Assembly (NCBI GenBank): GCA_027019265.1
Contig: JALUWX010000010.1
Span: 1-64,000 of the forward strand
Length of the DNA stretch: 64,000 nucleotides
Reading direction: 5' to 3'
Origin: Phycisphaerales bacterium
Lineage (GTDB): Bacteria > Planctomycetota > Phycisphaerae > Phycisphaerales > UBA1924
Shown in pieces: positions 1 to 8,002 of the stretch; the first letter of the stretch is position 1, and the number at the start of each line of letters is the position of its first letter. The notes under the pieces are model-generated. The model saw only the letters and a program-made list of their open reading frames with translations. It searched no databases and was not told where the DNA came from. The position numbers and the translations under genes were made by a program.

Positions 1-1950
1 GAGGGCGGCGTCGGAGGGGGCGGTGGAACCCGCTGGGGGGGAGCAGAGGAGGGCGCGGACCCCGTCCATGAGATCGATGCTGGCGATGGGGATGCGGGAC
101 CCGAGGGTATCGGTGAGGGTGCGCCAGACGACGAGTTCGGGTGCGGGGGTGATGCGTCCGCGCTTTCCGGGTTCGATGCGGAAGGGGTCGTCGAGGGTGA
201 CGCGCGCGGCGCGGGGGTCCTGGGTGTTGCTTGCGAGCGCCCACCAGGCGCTGACGGCGCGTCGTGCGAGGTTCGCGGCGCGGTCGCGCGCGGTGCGTGG
301 GCTTGTGTCGGATTGGGTGGTGGGGATCCGGATGGCGAGCGCGGATTCCTTGGGGTTCCCCGCTTCGGTGCGGGCGTTGTTCCAGGAGGTGACGAGGTCT
401 TCGAAGAAGCGATCGGAGTATGCGCTTTCCGCGCGGACGGTGAGCGCGGTGGACCCGATGATCAGCTCGGGCTCGAAGGTCCGATCGGGGGCCCAGGGGA
501 CGGCGATGACGGCGCCGGGGATGTAGGGGTCGAGGGTGTTGAGAGCGCTCTCGAGACGCGGGGCGAGGATATCGGCGCGTTCGAGGGTGTCGGACTGCCC
601 GAGGCGCCATCGCTCGACGACTTGGCCGTAGCGGTCGAGGATGGGTCCGAGGGCGGGCATGAGGATGGGTGGGTGATCGACGATGAGTTCGTGGACGGCG
701 TCGGGGTCGAGGGCTGCGGCGTCGGCGAGGTCCATGGGGACTTCGTCGATCGAGAGGGAGACATCGAGCCCGGCGCGGACGAGGGTGTCGATGGTTTTGA
801 GGATGGGGCTCGGGGTTGCTGCGTCGGTTCGGGTGGTGGAATCCCAGAGGGGGAGGTCTACGCCGGAGACGTTGGCGCTGCGCGCGATGTCGGGGATGGC
901 GTTGATGAGTTTGGGGTTGGTGGAGGTGGTCCCGAGTCGGAACGCGCCGGGGAGGGGATCGTGCGGGGGTGGTGCCCATGCGAAGTCGAGGTTGCGTCGT
1001 CCGACGAGGATTCCGTTGCTGGTGACGGAGAGGGTTGCGTTGTACCAGCCGAAGCCCTGGATATCGGGGGTCCATGATTGTTTGAGTCGGGCGGTGCCGT
1101 GTTCGTAGCTGGTGGAGTCGATGACGGTTCCGGTCGAGTCCTGGACGACGACGGTGGTTTTGAGCGCTTCACCCGTGAGGTCACGGACGTGGATGTCGAG
1201 GGTGGGTGGTTGGTGCGAGGCGGCGATGTTCCCGGTCGCGCCGGCGCTGAGTGTGATCATGGGGATCTGGGCGATGATGACATCGTCGAACCATGCGGCG
1301 CCGTTGAAGTCTTGCTCCCAGACGGTGAAGTCCTGGGTGAGTCGGGTGCGGGGTTGGTGTTCGGGTTGGAGGAGTTCGAGTTCGAGACGGATGAAGGCGG
1401 CTTCGGGCTCGGTGCCTTCGAGGAGGACGGAGAGGAGGGTCCATCCGTTTTCGGAACGGACGAGATCGGAGCTGACCTGCGAGTCGGGGAGTTCGTTGCC
1501 GTCTTTGTCGATGAAGGTCGCGACGAGTCGGGCGCGGGCGTGGACGAGTCCTTCAGTGTGGACGCGCGCGGAGATGACGTAGTCGGCGCTGGGGAAGATG
1601 GAGAGTTCGCCGTAGCGGAGGATGAGGGAGGTGGACCCGCCGTCGGTCGGGAGCTGGACGGATCCGATCCCGGAGTAGGCGGGAGATTGGTAGTCGAGGA
1701 CGGCGCGGTTCCAGATGGGGAACCCGGGTCGGTCCCTGGGGACGTTGGGGTCGTGCTGGGCGCGGTACCAGCCCCTGGGGACGGGGAGGGGGTTGGTGTC
1801 TCGCTCTTCGAATCCGAAGGCGCGGGTGACCCGGCCGGCGAAGGCCGGGCGTGATATGGTGGATCGGGATTCATCCTGCGCGTGAACGATGGGCGCGATG
1901 GGTGCGATCGCGAGTGCGAGGATGGGAATGATCCTGGCTCGTTGGGGCAT
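1..1950 (-). CDS. large exported protein of unknown function, C-terminus outside window
   Basis: The frame is open for 650 codons from the ATG at 1950 to the window edge, so the C-terminus is missing. The N-terminus is a signal peptide ending near VHAQDE (residues 19-25). Residues about 60-240 are beta-rich and resemble a carbohydrate-binding or sandwich region. Residues about 300-480 contain a stretch (IDEVPMDL, then ILDRYGQVVERWRLGQ) reminiscent of the TIM-barrel part of glycoside hydrolases, with alternating strand and helix patterns. I do not recognise a named family, so a glycan-active enzyme is only a guess. It is divergent from the flavoprotein gene at 2007 with 56 bases between the starts. 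No convincing Shine-Dalgarno sequence precedes the ATG. Confidence 0.75.
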   Translation of the reverse strand, partial: MPQRARIIPILALAIAPIAPIVHAQDESRSTISRPAFAGRVTRAFGFEERDTNPLPVPRGWYRAQHDPNVPRDRPGFPIWNRAVLDYQSPAYSGIGSVQLPTDGGSTSLILRYGELSIFPSADYVISARVHTEGLVHARARLVATFIDKDGNELPDSQVSSDLVRSENGWTLLSVLLEGTEPEAAFIRLELELLQPEHQPRTRLTQDFTVWEQDFNGAAWFDDVIIAQIPMITLSAGATGNIAASHQPPTLDIHVRDLTGEALKTTVVVQDSTGTVIDSTSYEHGTARLKQSWTPDIQGFGWYNATLSVTSNGILVGRRNLDFAWAPPPHDPLPGAFRLGTTSTNPKLINAIPDIARSANVSGVDLPLWDSTTRTDAATPSPILKTIDTLVRAGLDVSLSIDEVPMDLADAAALDPDAVHELIVDHPPILMPALGPILDRYGQVVERWRLGQSDTLERADILAPRLESALNTLDPYIPGAVIAVPWAPDRTFEPELIIGSTALTVRAESAYSDRFFEDLVTSWNNARTEAGNPKESALAIRIPTTQSDTSPRTARDRAANLARRAVSAWWALASNTQDPRAARVTLDDPFRIEPGKRGRITPAPELVVWRTLTDTLGSRIPIASIDLMDGVRALLCSPPAGSTAPSDAAL

Positions 1951-2006
1951 CTCTGGGGAGTTATCGGCGGTTTGGTGTGTGTTGGTCCAGATGAGCGGAG
2001 GTATGG

Positions 2007-2690
2007 ATGGACGAGTCGAGCGGAGATCGGGCGCGTGGGGACGGAGTGGGGTGGGTGCCTTATGTGGCGCACGATCCGGGGGTTGCGCCGGTCGAGGCCG
2101 CGAAGGGGTTCTATGAGGTGATCCGGACGAGGAGGACGGTCCGGTCGTTCTCGGATCGTCCTGTGGATCGGGGGGTGATCGAGCAGATCATGCTCGCTGG
2201 GGGGACGGCTCCGTCGGGGGCGCACAAGCAGCCCTGGCGGTTTGTTGCGGTGTCGAATCCGGAGATCAAGCACAAGATCCGGGTGGCCGTGGAGGAAGTG
2301 GAGAAGGAGTTCTACGAGGAGAAAGCGAGTGATCGGTGGCTCCAGGATCTCCAGCCCTTCGAGACGAACGCGGACAAGTCGTACATCGACACGGTGCCTT
2401 GGTTGATCATCGTGATGGCGCTGCGCCAGACGGATGAGGGGGGGCAGGTGTATTACCTGAACGAGTCGGTGGGGATCGCGACGGGGCTTTTGCTCGCGGC
2501 GGCGCATCATGCGGGGCTTGCGACGTTGACGCACACCCCGAGCCCGATGGGGTTCTTGCGCGAGGTGCTGGGTCGTCCGGAGCATGAGCGCCCGTATCTG
2601 ATGATCCCGGTGGGGTATGCGGCGGAGGGGTGCACGGTTCCGGATCTGACGCGCAAGGGGCTCGATGACATCGGGGTGTTCATCGAGTGA
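2007..2690 (+). CDS. iodotyrosine deiodinase-like nitroreductase-fold flavoprotein
   Basis: A 227-aa nitroreductase-family protein predicted to bind FMN. It follows the iodotyrosine deiodinase subgroup closely: RTRRTVRSFSD (residues 40-50) for phosphate binding of FMN, GGTAPSGAHKQPW (65-77) and the C-terminal PVGY block. The three residues that clamp the halotyrosine zwitterion in human IYD (Glu157, Tyr161, Lys182) are present with identical spacing as Glu99, Tyr103 and Lys124. Family knowledge therefore suggests reductive dehalogenation of halogenated tyrosines, or use of a related substrate; the natural bacterial substrate is unknown. The start is chosen because GCGGAGG lies about six bases upstream. 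Monocistronic; it runs towards atpG, with a hairpin between the two stops. Confidence 0.9.
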   Translation: MDESSGDRARGDGVGWVPYVAHDPGVAPVEAAKGFYEVIRTRRTVRSFSDRPVDRGVIEQIMLAGGTAPSGAHKQPWRFVAVSNPEIKHKIRVAVEEVEKEFYEEKASDRWLQDLQPFETNADKSYIDTVPWLIIVMALRQTDEGGQVYYLNESVGIATGLLLAAAHHAGLATLTHTPSPMGFLREVLGRPEHERPYLMIPVGYAAEGCTVPDLTRKGLDDIGVFIE

Positions 2691-2699
2691 TTGGATCGA

Positions 2700-2728
2700 A
2701 AGAGAAAGCGCTCCCTGAACGGGAGCGC
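2700..2728 (-). terminator. intrinsic terminator of atpG
   Basis: A perfect 8-bp stem (GCGCTCCC at 2708-2715 with GGGAGCGC at 2721-2728) and a 5-base loop lie between the convergent stops of the flavoprotein gene and atpG. Read on the minus strand it is followed by TTTCTCT, so it fits termination of atpG; on the plus strand there is no T tract. Confidence 0.75.
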
Positions 2729-2757
2729 CTCGTGTGGATCTTGATTTCGAGCGTGGA

Positions 2758-3636
2758 TTACTCGAGCGCTGCAGCGCCGGAGATGATTTCGGTGAGCTCG
2801 GTGGTGATCTGTGCCTGGCGGGCGCGGTTGAACTGGCGTTTGAGGGACAGGCCCATTTTCCCGGCGTTGTCGGTCGCGGCTTTCATCGCGACCATGCGGG
2901 CGATGTGCTCGGAGACGACGGCGTCGTTGAAGCACTGGAAGAGGACGGCCTTGACGGCGGCGGGGAGCAGCGCGTCGAGGAGGGAGTCCGCGTCGGGGCT
3001 GAACTCGTAGAGGTCGTTGGTGGAGGAGGAGGGGGTGTCCGAAGCGACTTCGGGGGCTTTGAAGGGGAGGAGCTGGACGACCTCGGGGACCTGCTTGCCC
3101 GCGCTGATGTATCGCATGTAGACGATGCGGACGGCGGAGACTTCGCCGGAGGTGAAGAGGTCGATGTATTGCTGCGCGAGACGTTCGACCTGGTCGAACT
3201 CGGGCTTGTCACCGAACTGGGTGTGGTGGGTGAAGCCGCGGTAGCCGTTGAACTTGAGGGCGCTGGCGCCCTTCTTTCCGACGACGTGGATGGGGCCGTT
3301 GCCGGCTTTGTCGGAGGCGCGGAGGTGGTTGAGCGCGGTCCGGACGACGGAGCCGTTGTAGGGGCCGCAGAGTCCGCGTTCGGCGGTGAGGACGAGTGTG
3401 AGCTCGTTGGCGTTGTTGGTGTCGGAGGTGACGAGGAGGGGGTGTCCTTCGCCGACTCCGGCTTGCGCGAGCTGCGCGACGAGGGAGAAGAGTGTCTCGG
3501 TATACGGCTTGGTCGCGACGGAGGCTTGCTGCGCCTTGGCGAACTTGCTCGTGGCGATCATCTGCATCGTGCGCGTGATGCGCTTGATGTTGGAGACCGC
3601 TTTCATCCGCTTCTTGATTTCGCGTGAGTTACCCAT
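2758..3636 (-). CDS. atpG: F1 ATP synthase gamma subunit
   Basis: This 292-aa protein is the rotating central stalk of F1Fo ATP synthase, coupling proton flow to catalysis in the alpha3beta3 head. The N-terminal helix MGNSREIKKRMKAVSNIKRI and the region after it (ITRTMQMIATSKF) are the conserved gamma N-terminus, and the C-terminal helix ends in QITTELTEIISGAAALE; both form the antiparallel coiled coil inside the head. Length is normal. It is unusual that no other atp gene is present on either side: upstream lie a 60-aa unknown gene and a PEP-CTERM gene, downstream a convergent flavoprotein gene. A TACCAT -10 element at 3645-3650, eight bases before the ATG, and a terminator behind the gene make it a single-gene transcription unit. 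Confidence 0.97.
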   Translation of the reverse strand: MGNSREIKKRMKAVSNIKRITRTMQMIATSKFAKAQQASVATKPYTETLFSLVAQLAQAGVGEGHPLLVTSDTNNANELTLVLTAERGLCGPYNGSVVRTALNHLRASDKAGNGPIHVVGKKGASALKFNGYRGFTHHTQFGDKPEFDQVERLAQQYIDLFTSGEVSAVRIVYMRYISAGKQVPEVVQLLPFKAPEVASDTPSSSTNDLYEFSPDADSLLDALLPAAVKAVLFQCFNDAVVSEHIARMVAMKAATDNAGKMGLSLKRQFNRARQAQITTELTEIISGAAALE

Positions 3637-3644
3637 GGGAGGGG

Positions 3645-3650
3645 ATGGTA
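3645..3650 (-). promoter_or_regulatory. -10 element of atpG, start-proximal
   Basis: TACCAT on the minus strand, 8 bases before the ATG at 3636. At this distance transcription would begin at or next to the start codon, predicting a leaderless mRNA. No clear -35 box. Confidence 0.5.
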
Positions 3651-3718
3651 GCCCCGGACCTTGGGATGGTCGGCGCGGGGAACGCGTTCAATTTCGCGAA
3701 TTTGGGTCGTGGCGCGGG

Positions 3719-3901
3719 TTAGTTGCGTCGGTCGTGGCGATGGGGTTCGCGATGGACGGCCCGGGGGTTGGGGTCTGTGGGTGTGGGGGTGGATCGGGGC
3801 TCGGGGATGGGGGTTTCGAAGGCCTGCATGGGGTAGGCGGTGGAGAGCCCGGTGATGGGGGGAAGGGCACGGCGCTGATCGGAAAGCGAACGGTCACTCA
3901 T
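3719..3901 (-). CDS. small hypothetical protein, 60 aa
   Basis: A 60-codon frame starting MSDRSLSDQRRALPPITGL and ending in TAA at 3719. GGGAGTCAAGAG just before the ATG gives a weak Shine-Dalgarno match. The product is proline- and arginine-rich in its second half with no transmembrane segment or recognised domain. It lies between atpG and a PEP-CTERM gene, all on the same strand. Proline-rich antisense-type composition is common by chance in this GC-rich sequence, so it may not be coding. Confidence 0.4.
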   Translation of the reverse strand: MSDRSLSDQRRALPPITGLSTAYPMQAFETPIPEPRSTPTPTDPNPRAVHREPHRHDRRN

Positions 3902-4120
3902 CTCTTGACTCCCTTGAACACACCCTTGCGGGGATTGGAGCGGTGTCCTTGTCCGTGGACACCTTGGGAAAGGTGACACGGATCGGGGACGGGGCAAGGG
4001 GGGATCAGGAAATTGATCCCGCTCGGGGTCCGATAGGGGACGCGCGAGGGGATCCAGACGGATCAGATGTGATACGCGGCGCGTGTTCGGAGCGGGTTGT
4101 CGGTGTGGGAGGAGGGGTTC

Positions 4121-4762
4121 TTAGATGAGGGGGTCGCGGCGGCGACGCGCGGACACGAGAGTCGAGAGTGCGAGAAGCCCGAGGGTGCTGGGGGCCGGGA
4201 CAAGGGTGAAGGAGAGGTCCGTCGGGAAGCCCGAGTTCGCGGAGTTGAACCAGTTGTCTTGTGTGCCCTGGAAGGAGCTGACGGAGTGCGGGATGTGGTC
4301 CGGGTTGACATCGGATGTTGTCCCCCAGTACAGGCCGTCGGAGGAGTCGTAGTCGGAGGCCATGTGGAGCCCGAAGAAGTACCGTCTCTGGGCTTCGACC
4401 TGAACATCCTGGCCGAAATCGAACTGGACGTCGTAATAGTCTCCGATCCCCACGGGATCCATGGCGATGCTTTGGGCGTTGCCTGACGCGAGGAGGTCTC
4501 CGGGATACCCGCCGTTGCCGTTGGGGGCATCGAAAATGAACCACTCGATGGTTCCATCCCAGGAATCGAGCCCGGTTGCGAGGAGACTGAATGTTGCGCT
4601 GTTGATGTGTGTGTTGGCGCTGATGTAGAAATCATCGGCTTGGAGCCAGCGGGTCATCTCGGCTCCTGAGAGGTAGTCTGGCGCACCGTTGTCGTACACG
4701 GTTGCTCCGCAGACTGCGGAGGTGCATGCCAAACCGAGAATCAAGCGCATGGGCTGTTGCAT
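4121..4762 (-). CDS. exported PEP-CTERM-type protein, 213 aa
   Basis: A secreted protein with a signal peptide (MRLILGLACTSAVCGATVYD, from residue 5), a beta-rich body containing repeated Asp/Gly/Trp-rich strands, and a C-terminal sorting signal: VPAPSTLGLLALST followed by a short hydrophobic helix and RRRR. In PEP-CTERM systems such a tail is recognised by an exosortase at the membrane. The start at 4762 is chosen because GGAAGGGG lies about ten bases upstream and a good promoter lies at 4827-4854, too close to allow the longer ATG at about 4824. The role of the body domain is unknown; such proteins are usually outer-surface or extracellular. Confidence 0.88.
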   Translation of the reverse strand: MQQPMRLILGLACTSAVCGATVYDNGAPDYLSGAEMTRWLQADDFYISANTHINSATFSLLATGLDSWDGTIEWFIFDAPNGNGGYPGDLLASGNAQSIAMDPVGIGDYYDVQFDFGQDVQVEAQRRYFFGLHMASDYDSSDGLYWGTTSDVNPDHIPHSVSSFQGTQDNWFNSANSGFPTDLSFTLVPAPSTLGLLALSTLVSARRRRDPLI

Positions 4763-4826
4763 CTGAAGACCCCTTCCAGGTATCGAATCCGAGTTGCTAC
4801 GTTCGAGTTGCTTCGGGTTGTGCATG

Positions 4827-4854
4827 AATATACCATGTTCGAAACAAATCACAA
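4827..4854 (-). promoter_or_regulatory. sigma-70-type promoter of the PEP-CTERM gene
   Basis: On the minus strand TTGTGA (4854-4849), a 16-bp spacer and TATATT (4832-4827), with an extended -10 TGG. Transcription would start near 4820, leaving a leader of about 58 bases with a Shine-Dalgarno site before the ATG at 4762. Confidence 0.7.
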
Positions 4855-4893
4855 ACGTTATCGGAGAGATTCTCTCGTAGGTACCACGCTTTC

Positions 4894-5712
4894 TTACTCC
4901 GGGAGGATCATCCCGTCGTAGGCGAGTTCGATGGAGTCTGGGAGGGTCTGGTTTGTCTGCGCGTGTCCCAGATCGTGGGTCATGTGGACGAAGCGGGTCC
5001 GGGTGGCGTTGATCTGGAGGGCTTCGACGAGGGCTTGGCCGACGGTGAAGTGGGTGGTGTGGGGGCGTTCCCTCAGCGCGTCGAGAACGAGGGTCTCGAG
5101 GTCCACGAGGTAGGGACGCGCGGTGTCGGGGATGACCACGACGTCGGTGCAGTAGGCGAGGGGGAGGAGGGTTCGGTCGGGGTCGAGGTGGGGCGCGTCG
5201 AAGCGGAATCCGAGGATGGGGAGTCGGCCGTGGAGGAGGGTGAAGGGGGTGATGGTGAGCCCGAAGAGCTCGAAGGGTTGGTCGGGCTCGATGGTGTGGG
5301 GCGCGAGCTGGGCGATGAAGGAGCGCTGGACGTTGGTGTGGGGTTCGAAGATGTGCTGGTAGACCCTTCGGAGGGCGCCGTGGGTGTGGTCGTCGGCGAA
5401 AACGGGGATCTCGGTGCGCATGACCTCGTTGAAGCGCCGGACTTCGTCGAGACCCCAGACGTGGTCCACGTGGTTGTGGGTGATGAGGATGGCATCGACG
5501 CGCTGGAGGTCGGCGCGGAGGGCTTGGGTCCGGAGATCGGGGGAGGCATCGATGAGGATGACCCGGTCGATCCCGTCGGGGTCGGTGAACTCGAGGGTGG
5601 CGCTGGTGCGGGTGCGGTTGTCGCGCGGGTCGGTGGAGGTGCAGACGGCGCAAGAGCAGGCGATGGTGGGTACGCCGGAGGAGGTGCCTGTTCCGAGGAA
5701 GCGGAGGTGCAT
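4894..5712 (-). CDS. PhnP/RNase Z-like MBL-fold metallohydrolase
   Basis: A 272-aa metallo-beta-lactamase-fold phosphodiesterase candidate. It opens with MHLRFLGTGTSSGVP, has CSCAVC (residues 19-24), the metal-binding motif THNHVDH and a second-shell SPDLRTQ block, as in PhnP and related cyclic-phosphate phosphodiesterases. The C-terminal MTHDLGH provides a further metal-ligand histidine. The substrate cannot be told from sequence; the phn pathway is not encoded nearby. TATCCT lies five bases before the ATG, predicting a leaderless transcript. The stop is followed by the PEP-CTERM gene on the same strand after a 131-base promoter region. Confidence 0.9.
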   Translation of the reverse strand: MHLRFLGTGTSSGVPTIACSCAVCTSTDPRDNRTRTSATLEFTDPDGIDRVILIDASPDLRTQALRADLQRVDAILITHNHVDHVWGLDEVRRFNEVMRTEIPVFADDHTHGALRRVYQHIFEPHTNVQRSFIAQLAPHTIEPDQPFELFGLTITPFTLLHGRLPILGFRFDAPHLDPDRTLLPLAYCTDVVVIPDTARPYLVDLETLVLDALRERPHTTHFTVGQALVEALQINATRTRFVHMTHDLGHAQTNQTLPDSIELAYDGMILPE

Positions 5713-5717
5713 GGGAG

Positions 5718-5723
5718 AGGATA
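5718..5723 (-). promoter_or_regulatory. -10 element of the MBL hydrolase gene, start-proximal
   Basis: TATCCT on the minus strand, 5 bases before the ATG at 5712; predicts a leaderless mRNA. Confidence 0.45.
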
Positions 5724-5752
5724 GTCGTTGGGGAGGGGTGGTTGGATTCGGT

Positions 5753-7870
5753 TTAGAAGTAGACCTTGCGGTTGTAGACCCACCATTCGAGGAGCATGAT
5801 GGCGAGGGCTGCTGCTAAGAGGTAGGGCCACCACTCTTTGAGTCGTTCGATCTGTCCGGCGGCGTCGGCGCTGACGACGGCGTTGGAGAGGGCGATGGTG
5901 GTCTGGGTCCCGGTGTTGGATTCGGGGGCGCTGAGGAGGTTTGCGGCGTAGTCGCGCGTGTTGAGGTTGCCCTGGGTGGTGTCGGTGGCGCCGGCGGAAC
6001 CGGACCATTGGAGCTGGTAGCGACCGATGGAGGTGATGGGTCCGTAGACGATGCGGCCGTCGGGGGAGGGGACGATGTCTTCGGAGTAGGTGGAGTCGGG
6101 GAGGCGGACCCGGATTGCGGAGGCATCGAGGGGGAGACGATCGGCGAGGATGGAGCCCGGTTCGAGCTGGCGCGCGTTGGTGTCCACGGTGGATGCGTCG
6201 GTGGCGGCGAGGTAGTCCACGGCGGACCCGAGGAAGACGATGAAGGAGGGTTCGAGGGGCCAGTTGGATTCTTTGGGGGCGAAGGTGACGTAGACGGCGC
6301 GGGTGTCGGGGGTGGACTCTTCGATGATCGCTGGGCCGACGGGGGTTTCGGCGAGGGAGACGAGCTCGGAGTCTTCGGGGAGGGTGAGCTTGCGGGGTTC
6401 TCCGACGATGACGGAGTCGAGGGTGAGTCCTCGGAGGAGGGGGTGGGTTCGGCGCCAGTTGATGATCTGGGTGGTGTTCTCGCTGAGCCCTTCGTCGTTG
6501 ACGGGTTGGTCGGATCTGGGGATGTCTCCCAGGACGAGGTAGCGCCCGGGGTCGAGTCGGTCGCCGTTCGCGTTGGGATTGGGGGTGTACCCGTCGAGGA
6601 TAAAGAGGTCGATGGCGGCGGCTTCGTCGGTGTTGCGGATGGATTCGTATTTGGAGGGGGAGAGGACTTTGAAGTCGGCGATGGGGAGGACGTCGATGGC
6701 GCGGGTGAGGAAGACGGAGCCCGAGGTGACGAGCGCGACCCGGGCGCGTGCGGCCGGGGGGATGATGACGGTGCTCGCGTTGTCTCGGTCGAGCGCGTCG
6801 GCGCTGGGGTCATCGAGCCCGGCGAGTCGGACAGTGGCGGTGAGGGCGCGGGGTTCGTCGAGTTCGAAGACGACCCCTCCGACGGCGGGTTCGGTGATGT
6901 TGGTGGTCGGGTCGGTGACGGCCGGGGGGAGTTTGATGGAACGGACGGCGATGGTCGCGCCCTGGACGACGAGCTCGGCATCGACGCTGCGCTCCTGGGG
7001 GTCGGTGGATTGGACGCCGACGAAGATGGAGAGCTTGGTTGGTTTCTCGTAGTCGCGCTCCGCTTGGAGGGAGACGATCCCGAGGTTGACGGAGGTGGGT
7101 GATCCGATGGCGTGGTATTCGAAGGATGGGGTTGGGCCGGAGGAGGGGTCGGTGTGGATTTTGTCGAGGTCGGGGATGCGGCCGTCGGAGAAGAGGTGGT
7201 AGGTGATGGGGTCGGATGGGGGATCGCTGATGTTGTCGGGGTCCCCCACTGCTGCTGTGTCTTCCGTCGGCGCGGCGCGGTTGGGGCGCTGCGCCTGCGC
7301 GAGTCGGAAGGCTTCTTCGATGGAGGAGGGGGAGTCGGTGGGCTGGAGGGATTCGATGGCCGCGATGAGTTTGGACTTGTCGGACGTGAAGTTCTCGACG
7401 ATCTCGGCGCTGGATCCGAAGGCGATGATCATCGCTTCGTCGGCTCGCGCGGATTCCTCGAAGAGGGAGGGGGAGGCGAGGGATTCGATGAGGTCGATGG
7501 CGTGGGCCTTTGCGTGCTCGAATCGGGTGATGGGGTTTGATTCGGAGCCCGCGTCGCGCGCTTGCATGGAGGCGGATCGGTCGAAGAGGATGACGATCTT
7601 CTGGCCGGCGATGGAGGTGGAGGTGGAGCGGGGCTGCGCGAGGGCGATGAGGATGAGCGCGAGGATGATGAGCTGGAGGAAGAGGAGGATGTTCTTGCGG
7701 AGCTTCTGGAAGGGCGCGTTGGCTTGGATGTCCTGGATCGCTTGTTTCCAGAGGAGGGTGGTGGAGACCTCGCGCGGGGTGCGGCGGAGCTTGAGGAAGT
7801 AGAGGATGACGAGCGCGGGGATCGCGATTGCGGCGACGAGCCCGGCGAGCATGGGGGTGGCCCAGGTCAT
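5753..7870 (-). CDS. BatA-like membrane protein with vWA domain, 705 aa
   Basis: An inner-membrane protein with the BatA/aerotolerance N-terminus: two transmembrane helices (residues about 5-25 and 60-80) flanking KLRRTPREVSTTLLW, then a von Willebrand A domain starting at IVILFDRSASMQARD, whose DxSxS is the metal-ion adhesion site. A long beta-rich region follows, and a last transmembrane helix (WPYLLAAALAIMLLEWWVY) lies at the C-terminus. In MoxR-vWA systems such proteins work with the MoxR ATPase and the DUF58 protein encoded upstream; the process served is generally envelope stress or protein maturation, unproven here. The ATG overlaps the stop of a 12-codon leader ORF. Confidence 0.88.
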   Translation of the reverse strand: MTWATPMLAGLVAAIAIPALVILYFLKLRRTPREVSTTLLWKQAIQDIQANAPFQKLRKNILLFLQLIILALILIALAQPRSTSTSIAGQKIVILFDRSASMQARDAGSESNPITRFEHAKAHAIDLIESLASPSLFEESARADEAMIIAFGSSAEIVENFTSDKSKLIAAIESLQPTDSPSSIEEAFRLAQAQRPNRAAPTEDTAAVGDPDNISDPPSDPITYHLFSDGRIPDLDKIHTDPSSGPTPSFEYHAIGSPTSVNLGIVSLQAERDYEKPTKLSIFVGVQSTDPQERSVDAELVVQGATIAVRSIKLPPAVTDPTTNITEPAVGGVVFELDEPRALTATVRLAGLDDPSADALDRDNASTVIIPPAARARVALVTSGSVFLTRAIDVLPIADFKVLSPSKYESIRNTDEAAAIDLFILDGYTPNPNANGDRLDPGRYLVLGDIPRSDQPVNDEGLSENTTQIINWRRTHPLLRGLTLDSVIVGEPRKLTLPEDSELVSLAETPVGPAIIEESTPDTRAVYVTFAPKESNWPLEPSFIVFLGSAVDYLAATDASTVDTNARQLEPGSILADRLPLDASAIRVRLPDSTYSEDIVPSPDGRIVYGPITSIGRYQLQWSGSAGATDTTQGNLNTRDYAANLLSAPESNTGTQTTIALSNAVVSADAAGQIERLKEWWPYLLAAALAIMLLEWWVYNRKVYF

Positions 7871-7905
7871 GCGTTGATGTGCTCGCTCGGGTCGGGGGTG
7901 GTCAT
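7867..7905 (-). CDS. 12-codon leader ORF overlapping the BatA-like start
   Basis: ATG at 7905 opens a 12-codon frame (MTTPDPSEHINA) whose TGA overlaps the ATG of the BatA-like gene in an ATGA junction. A TACACT -10 sequence ends six bases before this ATG, so a leaderless transcript would start with this frame. No Shine-Dalgarno site is seen at the BatA-like start itself, which makes translational coupling from the leader plausible. Too short for compositional support. Confidence 0.4.
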   Translation of the reverse strand: MTTPDPSEHINA

Positions 7906-7911
7906 CGTTTG

Positions 7912-7917
7912 AGTGTA
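7912..7917 (-). promoter_or_regulatory. -10 element upstream of the BatA-like gene
   Basis: TACACT on the minus strand, six bases before the leader ORF start at 7905 and 41 bases before the BatA-like start. Confidence 0.5.
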
Positions 7918-7952
7918 CACGGGGGGAGGGGGTGTGGTTTCAGGATGAGAAA

Positions 7953-7971
7953 CGCCCCTGGAGGAGGGGCG
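7953..7971 (-). terminator. intrinsic terminator of the PEP-CTERM gene
   Basis: A 7-bp stem (CGCCCCT at 7953-7959 with AGGGGCG at 7965-7971) and 5-base loop lie 32 bases behind the stop of the gene ending at 8003; on the minus strand it is followed by TTTCTC. Confidence 0.7.
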
Positions 7972-8002
7972 CTTCGTGGGGGTTTGGTTGGAGAGGGATG
8001 GA

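Noticed and set aside
4763-5653. An N-terminal extension of the PEP-CTERM gene reaching into the MBL hydrolase gene
   Set aside because: A clear promoter (4827-4854), ribosome site and signal peptide support the start at 4762; the upstream part is Arg/Pro-rich and overlaps the hydrolase gene.
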